This document shows positions 8,020 through 16,739 of a stretch of DNA of 64,000 nt, one piece after another. Origin of the DNA: Muribaculaceae bacterium Isolate-036 (Harlan) (GTDB taxonomy: Bacteria; Bacteroidota; Bacteroidia; Bacteroidales; Muribaculaceae). The translations under genes and the position numbers were made by a program. The notes under the pieces were generated by a model that worked only from the letters and a program-made list of their open reading frames with translations, was not told the origin of the DNA and ran no database searches. Position 1 is the stretch's first letter. Each line of letters begins with the position of its first letter. The DNA is taken from assembly GCA_003833075.1 (NCBI GenBank), contig RIAY01000002.1, forward strand, positions 248,001 through 312,000, read 5' to 3'.

Positions 8020-8571
8020 TCAATGAGTTTTCGGGATAAATTTCATTATCATAATGGCTGACACCGTGAACACAATCACAGCACCGATAACGGCACAAAG
8101 ACTCGCCACTGCTATAGTTTCAAGGTTGCTGGATTTATTATTAAACCATAGGAAACCTTGATATTGATTAGCCCATATAGCCGAAAACATCAGATTAGAG
8201 CAGCCAATAAATAAAGAAACAATGTCGTTGGAATACCTAAATATCGCATATCCCAATATCAGTTGGAATATTGGCAAAGCCATACAAACGTAGGCTCCCC
8301 AGCTATAAAATGCTGCGCAATACAGAATTTGAATATATGTAGCGACACAAACTATGAAGATTGGAATTCTAGCCTTATAATTGCCTTGGTTTCCTTTAAC
8401 CAACAATGCCAAACTTACAAGTATGGCTAAAAATAACGCGATTACCAACGAAATTTTCATACTGATTTCATTCGCATTAGCTTTGGGAACTACGTATAAC
8501 ATTATTATTGCTTCTATAAGAAGCAATCCGATCATATATAGGTTATTTTGCCACCGCTTCATGACTGTCAT
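8020..8571 (-). CDS. Array gene: polytopic membrane protein
   Basis: The protein has 183 residues and about six hydrophobic segments covering nearly the whole chain. An alternative start is MKRWQNN at 8562. It overlaps the upstream gene by 4 nt. Its 3' end and the following start module share extended identity with the junction at about 6.4 kb (CCCGAAAACTC then TTGAACA). No known family recognised. Confidence 0.6.
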   Translation of the reverse strand: MTVMKRWQNNLYMIGLLLIEAIIMLYVVPKANANEISMKISLVIALFLAILVSLALLVKGNQGNYKARIPIFIVCVATYIQILYCAAFYSWGAYVCMALPIFQLILGYAIFRYSNDIVSLFIGCSNLMFSAIWANQYQGFLWFNNKSSNLETIAVASLCAVIGAVIVFTVSAIMIMKFIPKTH

Positions 8572-9323
8572 TTTATTGGAGCCGGTCTAACAGCTTCGTT
8601 TGGCATAACGTTTTCAAGCATATATCTGACGGAAGTAGAATACAAGTCTTGTATAACGACATCAGGCACATAAGAAATAGTGATATAGTCATTAGAGGGT
8701 GCGTCAAGTTGTTTCATCTGGGTTGGAGCGAAAGCCCAATCATTAATTGTCAATAAAATGCAATTATGATTTACTCGAAATTTTCTAAATTCCATTGAAA
8801 GGTCATCGGATTCTCCTTGATACAGCGAAAAGCTGATTACAGGTCTACCTGATGGATCTTTATCTATACAGGCATGTCCGATATGAGCGACAAATTTAGA
8901 GTCCGATTCGACAACTGCTGCTAAAAGAGCCAGCCCCTGTTTGTCATTTTCAAATAATCCAAACTTCCACTCATATCCGTGTGGTAAATCAATAGATGAT
9001 AGATTGCTTTTGATTTGCGAGATTTCCTCAAACGAAGTATCCAAATAGAAACATAAAATCCAATTCCCTTGAAATAAAGCTTCTTTTGGAGTGTCTAATA
9101 GTGCTTCTACAATCCTGTCAACGTCATTTTGAGGGAATGTAAAGACATTTGCCACCGGGCAGGCAGTCACATCCCAGTGAACTGCATACAGACTTTCATA
9201 ATCATATTTCAGCGTATCCTGACGGCAATTATCATTGGCTTTCATTGGGATAGCCAATACTGCAAGGAATAATGTAACAATCACTCCAACAAAAAAGTCG
9301 CCTATCCTCTTTCGTTGATTCAT
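8568..9323 (-). CDS. Array gene: exported protein, unknown
   Basis: The protein has 251 residues with a signal peptide or anchor at about 10-29 (FFVGVIVTLFLAVLAIPMKA). The mature part contains aromatic-rich strands and no motif I can assign. It starts within the last codon of the Imm32-like gene (4-nt overlap) and overlaps the next gene by 4 nt. The pairing with an Imm32-like gene suggests a cassette, but that is inference. Confidence 0.6.
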   Translation of the reverse strand: MNQRKRIGDFFVGVIVTLFLAVLAIPMKANDNCRQDTLKYDYESLYAVHWDVTACPVANVFTFPQNDVDRIVEALLDTPKEALFQGNWILCFYLDTSFEEISQIKSNLSSIDLPHGYEWKFGLFENDKQGLALLAAVVESDSKFVAHIGHACIDKDPSGRPVISFSLYQGESDDLSMEFRKFRVNHNCILLTINDWAFAPTQMKQLDAPSNDYITISYVPDVVIQDLYSTSVRYMLENVMPNEAVRPAPIK

Positions 9324-9571
9324 ACCTTCTCTATAATTATACTTTGTGAACCGTCTTCCAATGAATTGTATTCATCCAAATGTATATGTGTGCCGGGAGG
9401 CACATCTGCCTGTGCTAAATTGAGGAGATGGTTTGCCATTGATAACAATCCTTCCCGATTAGCTGATATAGTTACTTCGCTATTATCGCTTGAAACCTTT
9501 ATCGAATAACCCGGATGCCAACAGAGTTGCAATCCAATATTCCTATCATATTTCGGCACATCTATTTCCAT
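9320..9571 (-). CDS. Array gene: Imm32-like immunity protein
   Basis: This 83-residue soluble protein carries the pattern ANREGLLSMANHLLNLAQ followed by THIHLDEYNSLEDGS and a final IIIEKV strand. I associate this with the Immunity protein 32 family of polymorphic-toxin systems in Bacteroidetes. The length is normal for that family. It is the clearest single pointer that the array encodes immunity functions. No cognate toxin is adjacent. Confidence 0.65.
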   Translation of the reverse strand: MEIDVPKYDRNIGLQLCWHPGYSIKVSSDNSEVTISANREGLLSMANHLLNLAQADVPPGTHIHLDEYNSLEDGSQSIIIEKV

Positions 9572-9582
9572 GACGTCTGCAA

Positions 9583-10236
9583 TTATTTTGTTGGAAAAGT
9601 CTGTTCCATAACGCTGATTATCTCATCCAGTCGAGGGAAATAGTCCATTATATTTGGTTCGTGCCTTTCAGCCATTTTCAGGACTTGCGCCAAGACCAAT
9701 GCTTTGACTGCCGGATAATCTTCAGGCGATTCAATACGTGTTAGTGTAAGATACTTGAACGCCCAGTCTGCACCGACATCTGGTAATGCTCGCTTACCCT
9801 CCAATCTGGGTATAATCTCGTGTTCAAACATATCATGCAATGACGTGTATGATTGAAATACTATGCGGGAACATTCGGCAAGTGTGCCACAGAGTTTTGA
9901 GTATTCGCACTCCAGATTGGCTTCTGAAATCGTAAACTTATCCTGCCTGCCAAGCATATCTCCGGTAAATCCGACTGAAGGATTATCCTGTTGGTCTTGC
10001 GGTGATTTTACATTATACGGCTCAAACCATTTCAATAGCACATCGAAACGAACCATATAGATAGGATAGATGATAAGCACTCCCTCCTTACTCCAATGGT
10101 CTAATTCGAGATGCCGTCGCAAACCACCTTCTTGTTTGATGAAAGAAGAATCACGTTTACGGAACTTAAAGCCTTTGAGAAAAGGCTCTGTCTTTGGCCG
10201 CTCAACTATGGTTAAAAATAATTCTTTGTTTGTCAT
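9583..10236 (-). CDS. Array gene: soluble protein, distant DUF4304-like start
   Basis: The protein has 217 residues, no signal peptide. Residues 15-45 (LKGFKFRKRDSSFIKQEGG) resemble the opening of DUF4304 domains, in which a GFxxrgxxF hairpin is followed by beta strands. The C-terminal half is helical. It overlaps the upstream stop by 4 nt. Probable cytosolic immunity-type protein; the family link is weak. Confidence 0.55.
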   Translation of the reverse strand: MTNKELFLTIVERPKTEPFLKGFKFRKRDSSFIKQEGGLRRHLELDHWSKEGVLIIYPIYMVRFDVLLKWFEPYNVKSPQDQQDNPSVGFTGDMLGRQDKFTISEANLECEYSKLCGTLAECSRIVFQSYTSLHDMFEHEIIPRLEGKRALPDVGADWAFKYLTLTRIESPEDYPAVKALVLAQVLKMAERHEPNIMDYFPRLDEIISVMEQTFPTK

Positions 10237-11114
10237 ATAACTTCCCTTTCGCCGCTGTTAATCTTTATAATCTTATTTGTGGAGCCGTTGACTTCCATAT
10301 ACAGGATGTCGGTCACATTATCATCGTTGGGGTTAGGTTTGAATTTCACCTCGAATGAATACTTTTCCAACGGAGGTCCTGTAAAGCCGTCTTGAGGTTC
10401 TATATGAATTGTCTTATAAGCGTGCCGAAAATCGGTGTCATCCGAAACAATCGGGAAAGTCGCCGCAGATAGTTCTTCGGTAAGCTCTTTGGTGCAATAC
10501 TGTCCATACAGTCTTTTCAAGTCTGCCGGTGACGCGCCTACTGCTCTTTCGTTCAGATACAGAGCCATGAAGTCAGCCACTACATAAAAGCCATCAACGC
10601 CCATATATACATCAATGACAATGATATTTGATGTACCGTCGGGTAGAATCTGATATAGCATATTCCAGCCATCGTCCGTGTCGGGAAGAATGCAACCAAA
10701 CGACAAGTAAACAGCAGAGTCAGAGTCCCAAAAGACTTCGCCACCCCACTGCATCATATATTCACCCTCGTTGCCGACCAAATCTTTCGTGCGAATTTCC
10801 TTGTCGGAGTACACGATATTTCGGTCATACGACAGGGTAAGAAATACGGATGAATCTCTTACAGCCCAGTCTTGTCTTCCAACGATTATATCATTGGAGT
10901 CTTTTAATGCTTTTATTGTCCAGAGGCCTATAACGGTATCTTCGACAACCCTGCCTCTGACAATCTGAGGGACGGTTGCAACTACGGTGTCCTCCGCCGT
11001 TTGCTGTGATACGGCAGTTTCGGATTTATGACCTCCGCCACATACAACGGCCACGACAGACAGAATAAGTATCAGAATAATTATGCCAATCAATTTTTTC
11101 ATAATATCAATCAT
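10233..11114 (-). CDS. Array gene: exported/anchored protein, unknown
   Basis: The protein has 293 residues. A hydrophobic N-terminus (about 6-25) ends at a Cys with a poor lipobox, so it may be a lipoprotein or a TM-anchored periplasmic protein. The body has acidic strands and a KINSGEREVI tail. A start at 11102 (MKKLIG) is also possible. The annotated start overlaps the upstream gene by 8 nt. No family recognised. Confidence 0.6.
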   Translation of the reverse strand: MIDIMKKLIGIIILILILSVVAVVCGGGHKSETAVSQQTAEDTVVATVPQIVRGRVVEDTVIGLWTIKALKDSNDIIVGRQDWAVRDSSVFLTLSYDRNIVYSDKEIRTKDLVGNEGEYMMQWGGEVFWDSDSAVYLSFGCILPDTDDGWNMLYQILPDGTSNIIVIDVYMGVDGFYVVADFMALYLNERAVGASPADLKRLYGQYCTKELTEELSAATFPIVSDDTDFRHAYKTIHIEPQDGFTGPPLEKYSFEVKFKPNPNDDNVTDILYMEVNGSTNKIIKINSGEREVI

Positions 11115-12174
11115 TAGTAATCCACAGTTCGGTCATTTCCTTATAATATGCCTGCATTGCCGGATTGTCAAGTCGGGCGATGGCTTCGTCGATGATTTTG
11201 CGGGATTGTGGAGTATATGTATAATAGAATCCAAGCGGCATTGTCAAGGATAGAGATTTGTAATCACGATTATCGTAAACCCACTTTAAGACCTTTTCAG
11301 GCTGTGGCAAGAATACATATTTGAAAAAATGATCAACGAATGATTCAGAGGAAGCCGCATCAACCATATTCCCCAATTCATTCCATTGGTCAAGCACTTT
11401 ATTATCTGAATAAGGATAGCGGGACAGTGAGAGCATATCATTCATTAGTTTCCATTCCTTCTTACAGTCTGAACCACAACATAATCTGAACACTCCATCT
11501 TCATATCCGTCTTCCATAGTTATGTCGATTTTACCGTTCGGCTCTATGTTACAAGTCATTGATGCCATTTGAGAGTAGGTGGTCGTGTCCTTGTCGGTAT
11601 TGACGTTATGTTCTATTTCTTTGTATTCATGGTTATGTGTAAATTCATGGTCTCCGATAAAATATACTAAAGTATGATCGACGGAGACTAACTCTTTTGA
11701 GTCCGTCAGATTATAAGCTAATTCCGACTTATCCCAATCGTTACCCGCGAACATCGCGTCAATCAGATGTCCGTCAGTATCGTATGTGGCAATATACACA
11801 TCTTCGGCATCGCTAAAAAGATATTTGTATTGACATAGGATTACGTTATCGTTTATTTGACGTACAGATACAAGATATGCCGATGCGGTATCCGACGGGG
11901 TAAAGTCAGAAGTGATTACGCCTCTTAGCAATGAACATTGTTCAGGGGTGGTAAGGAGAAAATCACGGTCAGATGGTGCCGGCAAAGAATTATCTTTAGT
12001 TATAAGCGATTCATATTCTATGCCGAGCTTCTTTAGGAACTCAAAAGACCTGTTGTCATCTATCGCTGCAATCGAGTCATGACGGCTATTACTCGATGCC
12101 GACGCTGATCCTTTGCCACGGCACGAGACACACAAGATCAATACCGTTGTAATTATCAAAAGAATATGTTTCAT
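11107..12174 (-). CDS. Array gene: lipoprotein, unknown; first gene after third promoter
   Basis: The protein has 355 residues. The signal sequence ends in lipobox LCVSC (Cys18), so it is probably a lipoprotein. No catalytic motif is recognised. The start codon overlaps the stop of a 10-codon leader frame by 4 nt and is preceded by a strong Shine-Dalgarno (AAAGGAGG), unusual for this phylum. It heads the third transcription unit of the array. Confidence 0.7.
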   Translation of the reverse strand: MKHILLIITTVLILCVSCRGKGSASASSNSRHDSIAAIDDNRSFEFLKKLGIEYESLITKDNSLPAPSDRDFLLTTPEQCSLLRGVITSDFTPSDTASAYLVSVRQINDNVILCQYKYLFSDAEDVYIATYDTDGHLIDAMFAGNDWDKSELAYNLTDSKELVSVDHTLVYFIGDHEFTHNHEYKEIEHNVNTDKDTTTYSQMASMTCNIEPNGKIDITMEDGYEDGVFRLCCGSDCKKEWKLMNDMLSLSRYPYSDNKVLDQWNELGNMVDAASSESFVDHFFKYVFLPQPEKVLKWVYDNRDYKSLSLTMPLGFYYTYTPQSRKIIDEAIARLDNPAMQAYYKEMTELWITND

Positions 12175-12203
12175 TGCTTACCTCCTTTCCGCCATAGTTT
12201 CAT
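12171..12203 (-). CDS. Ten-codon leader ORF, likely cassette scar
   Basis: The frame is ATG plus nine codons, reading MKLWRKGGKQ and then TGA. The stop overlaps the next start (ATGA). The first three codons match the start of the array gene at 16602 (MKL after the same promoter). The last seven match the C-termini of three array genes (W/Y-R/K-KGGK-R/Q). It therefore looks like the fused ends of a deleted gene, and it probably still drives coupled translation of the lipoprotein. Confidence 0.55.
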   Translation of the reverse strand: MKLWRKGGKQ

Positions 12204-12227
12204 GAGAGTCTATTATCTGTAATATCG

Positions 12228-12273
12228 CAAATATAAGAAGAATAGTTGACAATGGATGTGACAAATGTCCCAA
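12228..12273 (-). promoter_or_regulatory. Array promoter 3 with conserved box
   Basis: Read on the minus strand, the box TTGGGACATTTGTCACATCC (followed by ATTGTC) spans 12248-12273. The -7 element TATATTTG lies at 12228-12235. There is no TTTG at the -33 distance. Downstream sequence to the ATG is the same as at array promoter 2. The box core GACA-TT-TGTC is an inverted repeat, fitting an activator dimer. Confidence 0.65.
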
Positions 12274-12324
12274 GTGTGCGTGAAAATCAGCGAAAATCAG
12301 CGCTGAACGGTGATATTTTTGAAT

Positions 12325-13422
12325 TTACCCGTGTTGATGCACTCCGAAAACCTCAAGTTTGCTTTCGTCAAGATTGATTAGGACGTCTACTTCATCACTT
12401 CCGCCATCTTCCAGACATATCAGTTCTTTATCATTGTTTAAGTAGCCGTTGGTTATATATCTTTCAATAAGCTCCTTGCTGACAAGAATAATGTAAGCAT
12501 ATTTAATACCCTCAGAATCTTTCCATCCAAAAAACTGATGACGATATTTATTATATGGGTATGCAGTATATTCCAAACTCCCCGATGGATGCTCTATCAG
12601 ATAATCCCCGCTTTCAGCCGGTTTTATTGAGTCAGTGAAATGCTTTATGAGTATTTCTCTCGCTCTTTCATATTGAGATTGTGACAGTCTGAAGAATTCA
12701 GGTTCGCTAATTCCCCACGAAGCGATTTTTTCGTAATCGCTAAAAATGATGTCATCTGAATCCACAGGCATTACAATCATTTTATCTGCCCCGGTTTCTC
12801 CTTCCGGTATATCATTCCACATATCATTGCGGCTATCATAGACATATTCTTCATATTCCGATTTTACCAATAGTGTAAATGCGCTTTCGTTATGGGAATA
12901 CAGAATGTGTATATCTCCAAAATGAGAGGTAGTATCTGAAGGCACACCTATCTCAGCCAAACTATCAGGATAGCGGTCGTTTTCTTTATGATAATCGTTA
13001 ACGCGTTCAATTACATAGTTTTCAGTATGGGTTGAATCCTTAACGGCATAATAGAGTAGTCCGGTGCCAATTGCCAAGATGACAATATAGATAAGCCCTT
13101 CTATCTTAATTATTTTTAGTTTTTCTTGTTTGGAAAGCTGTCGGATAAACATCAATGGGATTTGCGACACAACTAAGGACACTACCGTAACAGTAGCTGC
13201 AAACATGAACCTATACATGACATATTCCCTCCAAGGGTGCAGGTCAATGTTAAGTGCATTTACACTCAATCCCATAAGTGTAAAGAACAGGGCAAAGAAT
13301 AATGCCGGCAGAAACAGCACAAAGACAGCCACTTTATATAAGTACACTCCCGGCTTTGGCCATTTAACCATAAGTCCGACCAATGCAATGACTGCACACA
13401 AAATCAAGATGATTGGTATCAT
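12325..13422 (-). CDS. Array gene: membrane protein with pseudopilin-like stretch
   Basis: The protein has 365 residues. Four hydrophobic segments lie within the first about 130 residues. A region follows (VIERVNDYHKENDRYPDSLAE) like the post-helix part of type II pseudopilins, in which short helices lead to YPDSLxE. A similar stretch is in the array protein at 14767-15480, so the two share a domain. The C-terminal 200 residues are soluble and acidic. It is the last gene before promoter 3. Confidence 0.6.
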   Translation of the reverse strand: MIPIILILCAVIALVGLMVKWPKPGVYLYKVAVFVLFLPALFFALFFTLMGLSVNALNIDLHPWREYVMYRFMFAATVTVVSLVVSQIPLMFIRQLSKQEKLKIIKIEGLIYIVILAIGTGLLYYAVKDSTHTENYVIERVNDYHKENDRYPDSLAEIGVPSDTTSHFGDIHILYSHNESAFTLLVKSEYEEYVYDSRNDMWNDIPEGETGADKMIVMPVDSDDIIFSDYEKIASWGISEPEFFRLSQSQYERAREILIKHFTDSIKPAESGDYLIEHPSGSLEYTAYPYNKYRHQFFGWKDSEGIKYAYIILVSKELIERYITNGYLNNDKELICLEDGGSDEVDVLINLDESKLEVFGVHQHG

Positions 13423-13423
13423 A

Positions 13424-13678
13424 TCAGCTGGCTATTAAAATCAGAAAAACCGCAAAAACAAGGAAGCCGAGAAAACCGTTGGCAAGGTTGTTGTTGGCAT
13501 GGTCCATGTCGCTGAAATCGTCCGACCCATAGCGTATTTGCTTGTATGATACTTTACGCCCTCGACGGAACAGTCGCAGACATCCATACCGAAGCCCGGC
13601 TCCGATATGCAGAATTGCACTGCCAAACCATGAACGGATAAATATCTCAGCTATAAATTCCATCATAAGTTCCATCAT
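13424..13678 (-). CDS. Array gene: small membrane protein
   Basis: The protein has 84 residues. The N-terminal hydrophobic helix is followed by a basic loop (RLFRRGRKVSYKQIRYG) and a C-terminal TM segment (GFLGFLVFAVFLILIA). It overlaps the upstream gene by 4 nt and ends one base before the next start. No family recognised. Confidence 0.55.
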   Translation of the reverse strand: MMELMMEFIAEIFIRSWFGSAILHIGAGLRYGCLRLFRRGRKVSYKQIRYGSDDFSDMDHANNNLANGFLGFLVFAVFLILIAS

Positions 13679-14391
13679 TTCAATCCATGTTGTGATTTGA
13701 AGGCTTCTTCCTCTATAAAACTTTCAAGCAATGCTCGGCAAGCGTCATTCTCGGTAAGATGATTGCTTAAAGTTTTGCCGGCACCTCTATCATCAATATA
13801 GACCAGTTTGTAACGGTTGCCATCGCGCATCACCACCATACAATCCGGTTTACTTGTCGTATCGAAGTCAAAACGCCAAGGTTCGATACCCATCGTCAAG
13901 AGATACTTTGTTACAGACGCTCTGTTCAATGGTTGTGATAACATTGGTTGTGACCAAAATTTTTCTAACCGCTGGTTGAGCATATCACACACTTTTCCGA
14001 CCGGGACAAGTGTATTCACGATCCCTGTATTTTTACTGACTCCGGTCAGGTAGTCGGCTCTTATGAGTTTTGCGCCCACTTTTACGGTAACAAACATTTC
14101 GACATATAGAAACGGAATAATCTCATACTTCATTTTTGCCGGTATCAGATATTCGAGCCTGTTGTCATATATCCTTGCAAGCGGCTTTCTCATTATGCTC
14201 AATATAAGCCAGACAAATCCAATAACAACAGCAGAAGAAAAGAAGGCAATTCCGAGATAACCGATGAATTTTTCTATACCCGCACGAGGATGTATAGTCA
14301 TGAGGTAACAAACCATGACAAGCAATAATCCGGCAAGTATAATACCTATTACCCGCCAGATACTCGGATATATATCAGTTCGATTATTCAT
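13675..14391 (-). CDS. Array gene: two-TM protein, STM3941-like, with soluble C-domain
   Basis: The protein has 238 residues. Two TM segments (about 12-30 and 43-64) precede a PH-like strand region (IYDNRLEYLIPAKMKYEIIP) of the type seen in STM3941-family proteins. The C-terminal domain (TKYLLTMGIEPWRFDFD, then NDACRALLESF) resembles small immunity domains of the Imm59/61 kind, but I cannot assign one. It overlaps neighbours by 4 nt on both sides. Confidence 0.6.
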   Translation of the reverse strand: MNNRTDIYPSIWRVIGIILAGLLLVMVCYLMTIHPRAGIEKFIGYLGIAFFSSAVVIGFVWLILSIMRKPLARIYDNRLEYLIPAKMKYEIIPFLYVEMFVTVKVGAKLIRADYLTGVSKNTGIVNTLVPVGKVCDMLNQRLEKFWSQPMLSQPLNRASVTKYLLTMGIEPWRFDFDTTSKPDCMVVMRDGNRYKLVYIDDRGAGKTLSNHLTENDACRALLESFIEEEAFKSQHGLK

Positions 14392-14783
14392 TGGTAATTT
14401 TCAAGTTCAACGGATAAGTCTTCAGCAAAGGTATTTACGCTGATTATTTTTCCATAGTCATTTGCAGTGATCGGAAAAACTCCTATTGACATTCCCGTTT
14501 CACAAAGATAATCAACAAGTTTGTCGGAAAACTCTTCAAGATTCAATTTTGAGCAATTACATTTATGTCCATTGCTCATGCTTGACACAAACTTCTCCGC
14601 ATACTCCTTAAATGGCCACACAGGAAACAGTCTTATGTCTCCAGCCTGAATGCACATATAGCTATCATCAGATGACATATACCATAGACAACCGCTGTCC
14701 GCAATCCTTTTCAGCGAGTAACTGTATCTGACTTCCGGTGATTGAGCCAACATACTGCTTATTTCTTTATCGGTCAGTTTCAT
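14388..14783 (-). CDS. Array gene: DUF2750 protein
   Basis: This 131-residue soluble protein begins MKLTDKEIS, the array start module, though here it is not membrane-bound. Features of DUF2750 are visible: WYMSSDD, LFPVWPFKEYAEKF and a terminal MSIGVFPITAND strand-turn. DUF2750 is small and often placed among immunity-type families. It overlaps the upstream gene by 17 nt (ETDR stop). Confidence 0.65.
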   Translation of the reverse strand: MKLTDKEISSMLAQSPEVRYSYSLKRIADSGCLWYMSSDDSYMCIQAGDIRLFPVWPFKEYAEKFVSSMSNGHKCNCSKLNLEEFSDKLVDYLCETGMSIGVFPITANDYGKIISVNTFAEDLSVELENYQ

Positions 14784-15480
14784 ATATCAATTTGCCATTT
14801 TGTTTGTAGTTCCAGAATTTTCGATAGCAGTTGCCTTCCTGATCGTAGTATTTCCATTCGCCGAATGGGTTGCTGAAATCATCTTCCGGGTCATCGAAAT
14901 ATGCAATCCATCCTTCGCATCTGATACTGCCATCTTTGTATAGATAACGAATATATGCGATAGAATCAGGCTGTCCGGTATAATCGCCAATCGGGCATAT
15001 CCGTGACTGATTAAAGGATATGCTGTCTATCAATGGAGGAACATTGTAATCCTGTTCAAATTTTGAGATTCTGTTTATTGCAGCTATCGTGTCTACGTTT
15101 ACAGGCATTTCTATCAGGCAGATATCTGGCTCTTCAGTCCAGCAGTGATCATGATACTGTGTGAGAACACCATCCTCGGAGATATATTCGACAACGTATT
15201 CTTTATCGTTGAACTTGATGTAGTCAAATATAATTCCTTCGTAATAATAACTTCCTCCTCCCATCTGCTTGAAGCCTACTTCCGACATCGATTCGGGCAA
15301 ATGTCCGTTTGCCGATCGGAAAGAGTCTATGCGCTCGATTATTTTATCCCTGTACTCAAGCACTCGATCTCTTGTTGCCACTTTATATCCCATCAGACAA
15401 GAGGCAATAATAATCAATCCGACAACGAGAACGAAGCCGACAGCGATGGAATATGCTATTATTCTGACTAACCATTTCAT
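14767..15480 (-). CDS. Array gene: TM-anchored protein, pseudopilin-like plus MORN-like
   Basis: The protein has 237 residues. One N-terminal TM segment (8-28) precedes a helix with SFRSANGHLPESMSEVGF, similar to the 12325-13422 protein. The C-terminal part (DGSIRCEGWIAYF, GEWKYYDQEGN) looks like MORN-type repeats. It ends KLIYETDR from junction module A. The start sits in module B: Shine-Dalgarno AAAGGAGG and a 4-nt overlap with the upstream KGGKQ stop. Confidence 0.6.
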   Translation of the reverse strand: MKWLVRIIAYSIAVGFVLVVGLIIIASCLMGYKVATRDRVLEYRDKIIERIDSFRSANGHLPESMSEVGFKQMGGGSYYYEGIIFDYIKFNDKEYVVEYISEDGVLTQYHDHCWTEEPDICLIEMPVNVDTIAAINRISKFEQDYNVPPLIDSISFNQSRICPIGDYTGQPDSIAYIRYLYKDGSIRCEGWIAYFDDPEDDFSNPFGEWKYYDQEGNCYRKFWNYKQNGKLIYETDR

Positions 15481-16190
15481 TGCTTGCCTCCTTTCCGGTA
15501 GATAAATTGATTGGGTATGACATCAGATGCGGTGTTGTAACGGGCAAAGAACGGAAGTATATATTCTGTTAGGTCGCGCTCTATTTCGCTGCAGAGTTTC
15601 ATGACATCCGTGCCTGATGTAATGCAGTACCATTTATCCTCTTTGACCGGAAGCAAGCCGCCGATTCTATACCGGATAGCACACTCATATTCCTTAGGGA
15701 AAGTAGGGATAATCCCGGTATTCTTGAAATCCTCACATTCAAGCCAAAAAGCACCTGTAAATATACCGACATTCAATGTGAAGCGGATTTGATTGGCATC
15801 ATTCCATTTATCATTCTGAATGTTCACACAATAACCTATCTCGCCGTTGCTTTTGCAGAAATGATTGCCTCGTTTCTTGAAATCATTATCTTTCAGATAA
15901 TCCGTTATCTTTTCAAATACGAAAGTGCGTTTGCCTTGGATGTCCATTTTCGGTAATTTGTGCCTGTCTATTTTGATTAGAATACCCAATATGAGCATGA
16001 CGATCGCTCCGAATACCGGAGTTTGCCATGATATAGTTTGCTCGGAAGGATTGAAGCGCCAACTCGTTACGATGCTTGTCGAATTGAAATCAGCCACAAA
16101 CATATAGATTCCTATGCCAAGCATTATAGCCGAGCATATCATCAGGATTATGAATCCTTGTTGCTGAAAATTATTGGTGTGGCGATTCAT
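15477..16190 (-). CDS. Array gene: two-TM protein with DUF4304 domain
   Basis: The protein has 237 residues. Two N-terminal TM segments (about 12-33 and 57-70) precede a DUF4304 domain: LKDNDFKKRGNHFCKSNGE, VNIQNDKWNDANQIRFTLNV and a GIFTGAFW strand. DUF4304 is frequent in immunity loci. It ends YRKGGKQ, the module B ending. The membrane tether before a normally soluble domain is the same logic as the Imm40-like gene. Confidence 0.75.
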   Translation of the reverse strand: MNRHTNNFQQQGFIILMICSAIMLGIGIYMFVADFNSTSIVTSWRFNPSEQTISWQTPVFGAIVMLILGILIKIDRHKLPKMDIQGKRTFVFEKITDYLKDNDFKKRGNHFCKSNGEIGYCVNIQNDKWNDANQIRFTLNVGIFTGAFWLECEDFKNTGIIPTFPKEYECAIRYRIGGLLPVKEDKWYCITSGTDVMKLCSEIERDLTEYILPFFARYNTASDVIPNQFIYRKGGKQ

Positions 16191-16200
16191 ACGCTAATAA

Positions 16201-16602
16201 TCATTGGCTTATCGCTGCCGAATTATGTAGATAACCGATATACAGTCCAATAAAGAAAAGTGTCGCAGATAGAATTAGATAAATCACCGCGAGTCGTCGA
16301 TACGCAGAAATATTATAGACATCATGTTCGCAGATTATCGCTCTGTATCGTTTCTTTCGTAAAAGCAACCACCATAAAGCGGCGAGTCCGAGAATGAACA
16401 TGGCTGAAATTAATATTCTCACATCATATTTCTTCAAATCAATAAAATCTGTAACATCAGCCGAAATCATTACAAAACCGATTATCCCAAAAATCGGACA
16501 CAGGACACTGAACACAGCTAACAGAGGAACGAAGATTCCATCCTGTTCCTGTCGCATCTGCCACCAATAATATTGGTAGAATAAGGCGCTTAGCAGTTTC
16601 AT
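16201..16602 (-). CDS. Array gene: four-TM protein; first gene after second promoter
   Basis: The protein has 133 residues and four hydrophobic segments with short loops, starting MKLLSALFYQYYWW. Its ATG lies 24 bases past the promoter's -7 element in the same leader sequence as the 10-codon frame at 12.2 kb. No family recognised. Confidence 0.6.
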   Translation of the reverse strand: MKLLSALFYQYYWWQMRQEQDGIFVPLLAVFSVLCPIFGIIGFVMISADVTDFIDLKKYDVRILISAMFILGLAALWWLLLRKKRYRAIICEHDVYNISAYRRLAVIYLILSATLFFIGLYIGYLHNSAAISQ

Positions 16603-16626
16603 GAGAGTCTATTATCTGTAATATCG

Positions 16627-16672
16627 CAAATTTAGCGAAATTTATCGACATTGGATGTGACAAATGTCCCAA
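16627..16672 (-). promoter_or_regulatory. Array promoter 2 with conserved box
   Basis: On the minus strand the box TTGGGACATTTGTCACATCC (then AATGTC) spans 16647-16672. The -7 element TAAATTTG lies at 16627-16634. No TTTG is present 18-21 bases upstream of the -7 element. Identity with array promoter 1 begins before the box (GGCGG) and runs to the -7 element. Confidence 0.7.
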
Positions 16673-16739
16673 ACCGCCATAAAAAATCAGCACTGAACGA
16701 TGATTATGCTACTTATTCATCGCATTTCGCCCATATTGC

